DNA from: Tepidimicrobium sp.
Lineage (GTDB): Bacteria; Bacillota; Clostridia; Tissierellales; Tepidimicrobiaceae
Length of the DNA: 10,113 nt
Assembly (NCBI GenBank): GCA_012839395.1
Contig: DUNJ01000120.1
Coordinates: 1 to 10,113 of the forward strand
Direction of reading: 5' to 3'
Within the stretch, counting starts at the first letter, position 1, and the number at the start of each line of letters is the position of its first letter. Below the pieces are notes generated by a model that did no database searches, was not told the origin of the DNA, and saw only the letters and a list, made by a program, of their open reading frames with translations. Of this stretch, positions 5,698-10,113 are shown piece after piece. The position numbers and the translations under genes are program-made.

Positions 5698-7298
5698 GAA
5701 GGATTCTATCCATTACAATAGCATTGAGCTTAATACTTTCCACCTTTTCAATTGGCTTTGCAGAAGCCTTAAAGGATGAAACCGTATATGTAAGCTTAGA
5801 TCATGGTGGAGACGTAGAGGATATAAAGGTGGTTAATAGGATACATGGTAAAAGTGATAAGAAATACTATGTAGACTACGGGGATTACGATTATGTAAAG
5901 CCCCTAATAGATGGAATAGACCCTATAATAGAGGAGGATAGGGTTAAATGGCCTACAAAGGACTTGGAAGATAGGGATATATACTATGAGGGGGCGGTAG
6001 ACAAGGAATTGCCCATAGATATAGATATAGAATATTTTCTAGATGGAAAGGAGATTTCCCCAGATGAATTGGCGGGGAAATCCGGTCATTTCAAAATGAA
6101 CATATCCATAGAGAGCGATACCAATTTAAGTACCCAGATCCAGATACCTTTAGATGTGGATATATTTTCTGATATAAGGGCGGATAACGGAACCATATCG
6201 GTTGTGGGAAAAACCATGACGGTAGTATTTACCCATATGCCCATATTCGATAGCAAATTTAGCTTGGAAGCCAAAGGCAAGGATATAGAGCTGGACTCCA
6301 TAATGATAACTTCCACCAATTCCAAGCTACCATTTTCCGATGAATTAGAGGAATTCTCATCCGAAATCGATAAGCTAGCAGAGGCATTTGATGCACTAGA
6401 GGATGGTTCCAACCAGCTAAATAAAGGCACTCTCCAGTTAAGGGATGGATTGAAAGAGCTGGACGGCGGAATTGGAAACATTCATACTGGATTCAATCGA
6501 ATAGGTGAACGGACCGATCAGATATCTACTGGATTCAACCAATTCAATGCAGGATTTAAGGAATTGAAGGATGGAATGGATGAATTGGTTGATGGGGTAG
6601 AGGACTTAAATAGTCGCTTTGAAGATATCTTTGGAAGTAGAGATGATCTTGAGGAAGGCATATCCCAGTTGGAGGAACTCCTTAGGGAATTGGCAGAGGC
6701 TAGGGATCAATTAGGCGAATACCCGGAAATACAAGAGATAATTGGGAATATGTTGGAAGATATAGACTTTGATAAGGAACAGCTAAAGCGAATAGAGAGG
6801 ATGGTTGGGGAGCTTGAAAGACTCTATGGGCAGATCAGTAAGATAGATTTTGAAGAGGTGTATAGCGAACTTCAATCCTTACCAGCCAACATAGATCGAA
6901 TGTACCATGGCCATACCCAGTTGACTAGCGGATTGGATTCCCTATTTGGGGGATTAAATTCAATAGGCGGGGGTATTTCGGAACTTAGAAGCAATACCCG
7001 GCTTCTACCCGATCGAGTAGGTCAATTGGCCCATGGACAAAAGCAATTAACCCATGGGATAGCCAGGCTAAAGGATGAAGGGGTTGGCGGAATAGAGGAT
7101 TTCTTAGATAAATTCATGGTAGAAGATGAAGATGAATACAAGTCCTTTGTAGATGATAGAAATGAGAATACTTCCACTTGCCAATTTATAATGAAGACCC
7201 CAGCCATAGAGATGAAAGAAACCGATGATGAAATGGTAACTGAGGAGGATGGAAGGAGCCTCTTACAGAGGATACTGGATCTATTTAGGAGGAAATAA
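5694..7298 (+). CDS. Secreted Leu-x-x-Gly heptad-repeat protein, MMPL partner
   Basis: A signal peptide (MRRILSITIALSLILSTFSIGFAEA) with likely cleavage after Ala23 or Ala25 sends this 534-residue protein outside the membrane. An acidic, beta-looking domain covers about 26-225. Two runs of seven-residue repeats of the type L-x-x-G-x-x-x follow, roughly 235-309 and 403-462, as in the TIGR03057 heptads of YhgE/Pip-type proteins. An acidic coil separates them. The end has QFIMKTPAIEM and a short amphipathic helix, but no membrane anchor. The TTG at 5694 has GGAGG eight bases upstream and makes a TTGA overlap with the MMPL stop; the ATG at 5688 is only one base from that site. I infer an extracellular partner of the MMPL exporter, perhaps spanning the wall. 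No enzymatic motif is visible. Confidence 0.82.
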   Translation: MRRILSITIALSLILSTFSIGFAEALKDETVYVSLDHGGDVEDIKVVNRIHGKSDKKYYVDYGDYDYVKPLIDGIDPIIEEDRVKWPTKDLEDRDIYYEGAVDKELPIDIDIEYFLDGKEISPDELAGKSGHFKMNISIESDTNLSTQIQIPLDVDIFSDIRADNGTISVVGKTMTVVFTHMPIFDSKFSLEAKGKDIELDSIMITSTNSKLPFSDELEEFSSEIDKLAEAFDALEDGSNQLNKGTLQLRDGLKELDGGIGNIHTGFNRIGERTDQISTGFNQFNAGFKELKDGMDELVDGVEDLNSRFEDIFGSRDDLEEGISQLEELLRELAEARDQLGEYPEIQEIIGNMLEDIDFDKEQLKRIERMVGELERLYGQISKIDFEEVYSELQSLPANIDRMYHGHTQLTSGLDSLFGGLNSIGGGISELRSNTRLLPDRVGQLAHGQKQLTHGIARLKDEGVGGIEDFLDKFMVEDEDEYKSFVDDRNENTSTCQFIMKTPAIEMKETDDEMVTEEDGRSLLQRILDLFRRK

Positions 7299-7338
7299 AG
7301 ATACCCTTTTAGGCCAAAACCTAAAAGGGTATCTTTAT
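7295..7338. terminator. Strong bidirectional terminator
   Basis: A perfect 19-bp stem, ATAAAGATACCCTTTTAGG (7295-7313) with 7320-7338, encloses the loop CCAAAA. The TAA of the heptad-repeat gene (7296-7298) lies in the left arm. The bactofilin stop (7340-7338, minus strand) touches the right arm. Flanking T-rich stretches on both strands suit termination of the two convergent operons. Confidence 0.9.
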
Positions 7339-7754
7339 CATCGAGCTTCTTCCTTCTTGTTCAATCTATCCGCATTCAATTTTTTCACATTGCTTGGGGC
7401 GTCCATCATCTTACAGCTTCCTTCAAACTTTGCATCTTCACGTATCACTAGGGATTTTATCTCCATATCCCCTATCAGAACGCCCGAGGACAATAGGACA
7501 AATGAATCCTTCACCTTTATATTGCCATTTATACTTCCAGCCGCCGTTAGATTATCACAACATACATCCCCTATTATCTTTCCAGTCTCCCCTAGGGAGA
7601 TATCTCCATCATAATCTATATCCCCCTCCACTCTTCCATCTATCCTAATATTGCCACTTCCCTTTATCTTACCCTTTATCACTAGATTCTCCCCTATCAG
7701 GGAATCTATATCCATGGACCTGGTGGATTTTTCCTCCTTCTTCCTTCCAAACAT
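7338..7754 (-). CDS. Bactofilin (polymer-forming cytoskeletal protein)
   Basis: The 138-residue product is a bactofilin (PF04519). A short charged N-terminus (MFGRKKEEKS) is followed by a right-handed beta-helix core, about residues 20-115, with regularly spaced hydrophobic and glycine turns such as GKIKGSGNIRIDGRVEGDIDY, SINGNIKVKDS and GVLIGDMEIKS. A lysine-rich tail comes last. Bactofilins polymerise without nucleotide at the inner membrane and position cell-wall enzymes. The start is the ATG at 7754, with AGAGGAGG seven bases upstream; the ATG at 7775, right after the peptidase stop, has no such site. The gene is last in the minus-strand operon, 21 bases after the M23 peptidase gene, which supports a joint role in peptidoglycan remodelling. 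Confidence 0.92.
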   Translation of the reverse strand: MFGRKKEEKSTRSMDIDSLIGENLVIKGKIKGSGNIRIDGRVEGDIDYDGDISLGETGKIIGDVCCDNLTAAGSINGNIKVKDSFVLLSSGVLIGDMEIKSLVIREDAKFEGSCKMMDAPSNVKKLNADRLNKKEEAR

Positions 7755-7775
7755 AGAATTTCCTCCTCTAAGCAT

Positions 7776-8705
7776 TTATTGATTTAACATCTTTAGTGGA
7801 TCCATCGGTTTGCCATCCTTGTGCACCTCAAAATGCAGGTGACAACCTGTACTCCTCCCAGTAGAGCCCATCTTTGCAATGACCTGGCCCCTCTTTACCC
7901 TTTCCCCAACTTTGACTAGCAGTTTTGAGTTATGGGCATATAGGGTACTATGTTCCGAATTATGTCTGATCTCTATAGTCCTTCCATAACCGGATTTACT
8001 TCCTGCAAAGGTGACTACCCCAGCTCCTGCAGCTTTTACATCGGTTCCAGGGGAGTTGGCTATATCTATGCCCTTGTGGAATTTACCTCCCCCTCCAAAG
8101 GGATCCCGCCTCTTTCCAAACCTGGAGGTAAGCCTCCCATGGGCAGGCCATCCATTTGGAATGGATTCTAAATACTTAAACCTATTATCTATTTCTACTA
8201 TAAAGTTTTCCAATTCTTTTTCCTTTTCATCCAATACTCCCTTTAAGTCACCTAGGCTCTTTTTCGGTTCCAAATTCCTCAGAGCTAAATTTCTGCTCAC
8301 CATGCTGGATCTTGAGGCCGTAGTTATTCCCGCTTTTTTCTCCAGCTGCCTCTGTAGCCTTTCCACATCCTTTAGCAATAAATCTGCCTCATCTATTTTA
8401 TCCTGCGCTTCCTCGGCAGAGGCCATAAGGTTGGATATCTTTTGATCCTTATCCTTACCAATACTCTCTAGCTCTTCGATTTCTCCCTCCAGCTTACGGG
8501 TTATGTAGGTCTTATCTTCATACTCCTCCTCTAACCTATGGGTGGATGTGGATATCCAATTGTAGGAGAAGTATAGCAATATGGAAAATAAGGCTATTCC
8601 ACCCAATAGGGCCTTCGGTAACCAAGGCTCTATAGTTATCCTCCTTACCTTTTTGGTCTTAGGAACTATAACTATGCAGAGCTTGGATTCATCATTATGT
8701 TCCAT
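7776..8705 (-). CDS. Membrane-anchored M23 peptidase with coiled coil
   Basis: The 309-residue protein has a short cytoplasmic tail (1-30) with IVIVPKTKKVRRITIEPWL, one membrane helix (about 31-48), an extracytoplasmic coiled coil (about 55-125) and a C-terminal LytM/M23 domain from about 185. The zinc and catalytic residues are present: HKGID (His210, Asp214), His258 in LYAH and HLHFE (His289, His291), so the endopeptidase should be active on peptide cross-links of peptidoglycan. The ATG has GAGG seven bases upstream. M23 proteins of this build work with bactofilins in other bacteria, where the cytoplasmic tail binds the filament, and a bactofilin gene follows directly here. The gene upstream encodes a paralogue of its N-terminal half. 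Confidence 0.95.
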   Translation of the reverse strand: MEHNDESKLCIVIVPKTKKVRRITIEPWLPKALLGGIALFSILLYFSYNWISTSTHRLEEEYEDKTYITRKLEGEIEELESIGKDKDQKISNLMASAEEAQDKIDEADLLLKDVERLQRQLEKKAGITTASRSSMVSRNLALRNLEPKKSLGDLKGVLDEKEKELENFIVEIDNRFKYLESIPNGWPAHGRLTSRFGKRRDPFGGGGKFHKGIDIANSPGTDVKAAGAGVVTFAGSKSGYGRTIEIRHNSEHSTLYAHNSKLLVKVGERVKRGQVIAKMGSTGRSTGCHLHFEVHKDGKPMDPLKMLNQ

Positions 8706-8758
8706 ATCTCATCCTCTTTCCTTTCTTTTTATCTATTGTATTTCTATAATATATGGCC

Positions 8759-9145
8759 TTAATCCTTGTTATTAGCTAGCTTTTCCAATCGCCCCTTCAA
8801 CTTATCGATTTGCTTAAGCTTAGTTTCTACTTCGTCTACCTTCTTATTCAAACTTCTATTCTGCTCCTGCAAATCGGCTGTAACATCATCCTTTTCCCTA
8901 TTCAACTCCTCTAGATGATGTATCTTCTCCTCCAAGGTAGCTATCTTAGCCTCTTGATCCCTATTACTCCTTCTAAGTTTTAGATTTACACTAGCCTTCC
9001 AATTGAAAGCAGCCACCAACAATATCAATATGGAGGCGAGGGTTATCAATACGGACCTTACCAACCAGTTGGGTAGCCCAATCCGCCGTACCCTTTCAAT
9101 CCTTGGAATGATCATTATGGATAGCCCGGAATCCTTCTCATCCAT
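8759..9145 (-). CDS. Peptidase-less paralogue: cytoplasmic motif, membrane helix, coiled coil
   Basis: This 128-residue protein aligns without gaps over its first 50 residues with the M23 peptidase encoded next. Both have an I-x-I-x-P-x-x-x-x-V-R-R-I-x-x-x-x-W-L tail, a membrane helix (about 29-47 here) and F/Y-N-W at its outer end. A charged heptad coiled coil (about 55-125) follows, ending QIDKLKGRLEKLANNKD, comparable with the peptidase's ERLQRQLEKKAGI. It then stops, with no catalytic domain. Only 53 bases separate it from the peptidase gene, so it is not a decayed full-length copy. It is first in the operon, with GGAGG ten bases before the ATG. I infer a tandem-duplication product that pairs with the peptidase or bactofilin through the shared parts. 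It matches no named family I know. Confidence 0.85.
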   Translation of the reverse strand: MDEKDSGLSIMIIPRIERVRRIGLPNWLVRSVLITLASILILLVAAFNWKASVNLKLRRSNRDQEAKIATLEEKIHHLEELNREKDDVTADLQEQNRSLNKKVDEVETKLKQIDKLKGRLEKLANNKD

Positions 9146-9190
9146 AACAGAAAATCCTCCTTTTTCTTAGCACTATAATTATAAGTCCAT

Positions 9191-9217
9191 ATTATACCAT
9201 CTTTTTAGTTTTTGCAA
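9191..9217 (-). promoter_or_regulatory. Extended -10 promoter for the bactofilin operon
   Basis: On the minus strand TGGTATAAT includes a perfect -10 (9196-9191) preceded by TG, an extended -10 element. TTGCAA (9217-9212) is a fair -35 at a short 15-base spacing. It lies about 45 bases before the first gene of the operon and back to back with the DUF5320 promoter. Confidence 0.65.
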
Positions 9218-9256
9218 AATAAAAATTAATATTCTGTTAAAAAATCAAAATAGTTA

Positions 9257-9284
9257 TTGACATATGCCCAAAATCATATATAAT
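9257..9284 (+). promoter_or_regulatory. Consensus sigma-A promoter for DUF5320-DUF134
   Basis: TTGACA (9257-9262) and TATAAT (9279-9284) both match the consensus exactly, with 16 bases between them, 55 bases upstream of the DUF5320 start. The spacer and part of the -35 are covered by the first copy of the direct repeat described separately. Confidence 0.88.
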
Positions 9285-9313
9285 AGAATCAAATGAACAT
9301 ATACCCAAAACCA
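9260..9313 (+). repeat. Pair of 17-bp direct repeats around the promoter
   Basis: ACATATGCCCAAAATCA (9260-9276) and ACATATACCCAAAACCA (9297-9313) match at 15 of 17 positions and are 37 bases apart, start to start. The first overlaps the end of the -35 and the spacer; the second lies in the early transcribed region. This placement suggests two binding sites for a repressor, with DUF134 protein as a candidate. Occupancy is inference only. Confidence 0.6.
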
Positions 9314-9338
9314 AATGAAAATTAAAGGAGGGATCTAT

Positions 9339-9608
9339 ATGCCAAGATTTGATGGAACTGGCCCAATGGGAATGGGTCCCATTACCGGATGGGGAAGGGG
9401 CTTTTGCAGGCCCAGAGGATACAGGGGCAGGGGAGCCGGCCTCGGCTATGGATATGGAAGAGGTGTTGGGAGATTTTTTCCCTGGGGCGCTCCGTGGAGC
9501 GACTACACTATTGGCCCAGAGGAGGAGAAGAGGATTCTTGAGGAGGAGAAATCCTTTTTAAGGGCTAGGTTGAAAGAGATAGAGGAAATGCTGGGCGATT
9601 CCGAATAA
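9339..9608 (+). CDS. DUF5320-family small Gly/Arg-rich protein
   Basis: The 89-residue protein begins MPRFDGTGPMGMGPITGWGRGFC, the hallmark of DUF5320 proteins, and continues with a Gly/Arg/Tyr-rich stretch to about residue 45. It ends in a charged helix (EEEKRILEEEKSFLRARLKEIEEML) likely to form a coiled coil. The function of the family is unknown; members are commonly found near DUF134 proteins and dinitrogenase iron-molybdenum cofactor-type (NifX/NifB-like) genes in anaerobes. The start is the ATG at 9339 with AAAGGAGGG six bases upstream; the ATG at 9315 precedes that ribosome site. The gene is led by a consensus promoter and followed by a DUF134 gene, from which a hairpin separates it. 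Confidence 0.88.
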   Translation: MPRFDGTGPMGMGPITGWGRGFCRPRGYRGRGAGLGYGYGRGVGRFFPWGAPWSDYTIGPEEEKRILEEEKSFLRARLKEIEEMLGDSE

Positions 9609-9610
9609 GG

Positions 9611-9648
9611 ATAAGAGGATGGGGAAGATATGTACCTCATCCTTTTAT
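9611..9648 (+). terminator. Hairpin between DUF5320 and DUF134, possible attenuator
   Basis: ATAAGAGGATGGGG (9611-9624) can pair with CCTCATCCTTTTAT (9635-9648) as a 14-bp stem with two G-U pairs and a ten-base loop. A U-rich 3' side resembles an intrinsic terminator. It begins two bases after the DUF5320 stop and may reduce read-through to the DUF134 gene. Confidence 0.55.
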
Positions 9649-9650
9649 TA

Positions 9651-9659
9651 TGCTAAAAT
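9651..9659 (+). promoter_or_regulatory. Possible extended -10 for DUF134
   Basis: TGCTAAAAT (TG at 9651-9652, TAAAAT at 9654-9659) lies just after the hairpin and 22 bases before the DUF134 start. The -35 region is poor, so a separate promoter is only a possibility. Confidence 0.3.
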
Positions 9660-9681
9660 AGAATGGGAGGTGGAGGATGGG

Positions 9682-10044
9682 ATGGCAAGACCCAGAAAGA
9701 GGAGGAGGGTTTGTGGATTACCCAACTATAGGACATTTGGGCCGATGGACGAAAGCCCTAGCGAAGATGTTATAATATTATCGGTAGAGGAGTATGAGGC
9801 ATTTCGACTTATAGACCTGGAGGGATTGGAGCAGGTAGAATGTGCCGAAAGGATGGAGGTAGCACGTTCCACCGTTCAGAGGATGTATTCCAAAGCAAAG
9901 CAAAAGGTGGCAGACTGCATAGTCAATGGCAAGGTGTTGAGGATAGAGGGAGGGGACTATGTAGTATGCAAGCTGGATCCGGAAAACTGCACTCCCTGCA
10001 ACAGAGGTGGCCATAGGCATAGAAGGGGACGTCGCAGGGGTTGA
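9682..10044 (+). CDS. DUF134 (UPF0251) putative DNA-binding protein
   Basis: The 120-residue protein matches DUF134/UPF0251 (PF02001): N-terminal MARPRKRRRVCGLPNYRTFGP, then SVEEYEAFRLIDLEGLEQVECAERMEVARSTVQRMYSKAKQKVADCIVNGKVLRIEGGDY. Residues about 47-75 form a sigma-70 region 4-like helix-turn-helix, so DNA binding is expected, although no regulon is established. The C-terminal tail has Cys96, Cys103 and Cys106, then HRHRRGRRRG, which could bind metal or nucleic acid. I chose the ATG at 9682, with GGAGG five bases upstream and the family-typical MARPRK start; the frame from 9619 begins inside the upstream hairpin. It follows a DUF5320 gene, the usual partner. It could regulate its own operon through the direct repeats at 9260-9313, which is inference. 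Confidence 0.93.
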   Translation: MARPRKRRRVCGLPNYRTFGPMDESPSEDVIILSVEEYEAFRLIDLEGLEQVECAERMEVARSTVQRMYSKAKQKVADCIVNGKVLRIEGGDYVVCKLDPENCTPCNRGGHRHRRGRRRG

Positions 10045-10046
10045 AT

Positions 10047-10075
10047 TTGACACGTTTTTAGCCATCTGCTATAAT
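10047..10075 (+). promoter_or_regulatory. Consensus promoter with extended -10, for a gene beyond the window
   Basis: TTGACA (10047-10052), a 17-base spacer and TATAAT (10070-10075) match consensus exactly, and TGC directly before the -10 adds an extended element. It starts three bases after the DUF134 stop. No coding start is visible in the 38 bases that remain, so its gene lies outside. Confidence 0.88.
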
Positions 10076-10113
10076 ATTTATATAGGTGCATTAAAATACA
10101 ATAGTAAATTCTA

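Noticed and set aside
6086..6481. 131-codon minus-strand open frame in the heptad-repeat gene
   Set aside because: Ser/Leu-rich antisense of the repeat coding sequence, with no independent support.
8011..8445. 144-codon plus-strand open frame opposite the M23 gene
   Set aside because: Antisense of conserved catalytic-domain sequence, with no start signal.
8706..9145. Pseudogene of an M23 peptidase
   Set aside because: The gene has its own ribosome site and a clean stop, and only 53 bases follow before the next gene, with no peptidase remnant.

Overview
The window looks like chromosome of a low-GC, Gram-positive anaerobe of the class Clostridia. A position in or near the Tissierellales is possible, but that finer placement is a guess. 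The signs are AT-rich, purine-biased coding strands with many ATA, AGG and GGA codons, strong Shine-Dalgarno sequences, near-consensus sigma-A promoters, a queuosine-precursor ECF transporter, an M23 peptidase/bactofilin cluster and a DUF5320/DUF134 pair. I see no tRNA, rRNA, CRISPR array, insertion sequence or phage gene.

Layout. Positions 1-171 are a perfect 70-bp inverted repeat that duplicates, in antisense, the 5' part of the first gene; this is almost certainly a fold-back chimera at a contig edge. Next come a PflX-type radical SAM protein (real sequence from about 102 to 881) and a HAD phosphatase (902-1558, TTG start). They converge on a two-gene minus-strand operon (1577-2750): a radical SAM enzyme, probably a queuine lyase, overlapping a QueT transporter. 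Across a 159-bp divergent control region, plus-strand genes follow: a TetR regulator (2910-3515), an operator-like nest of GTTTAAA palindromes, an MMPL/RND exporter (3613-5697, TTG start) and a secreted Leu-x-x-Gly heptad-repeat protein (5694-7298, TTG start). A strong bidirectional hairpin separates these from a minus-strand cell-wall operon (9145 to 7338): a membrane-anchored coiled coil without catalytic domain, its paralogue carrying an M23 peptidase, and a bactofilin. The window closes with a plus-strand DUF5320/DUF134 pair behind a consensus promoter with a 17-bp direct repeat, then another consensus promoter for a gene beyond the edge.

How the genes may work together. The lyase and QueT fit a queuosine-salvage unit: uptake of a queuosine precursor and radical conversion of queuine to preQ1. 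TetR, the operator cluster, MMPL and the heptad protein look like a repressible envelope-export module. The bactofilin and two related transmembrane coiled-coil proteins look like a cytoskeleton-positioned cell-wall hydrolase system, in which both membrane proteins carry the same short juxtamembrane cytoplasmic motif.

Start corrections. For most genes the longest open frame is not the best start. Shine-Dalgarno spacing moves the start of the HAD protein, the QueT-linked radical SAM enzyme, TetR, MMPL, the heptad protein, bactofilin, DUF5320 and DUF134; the features use the moved starts.
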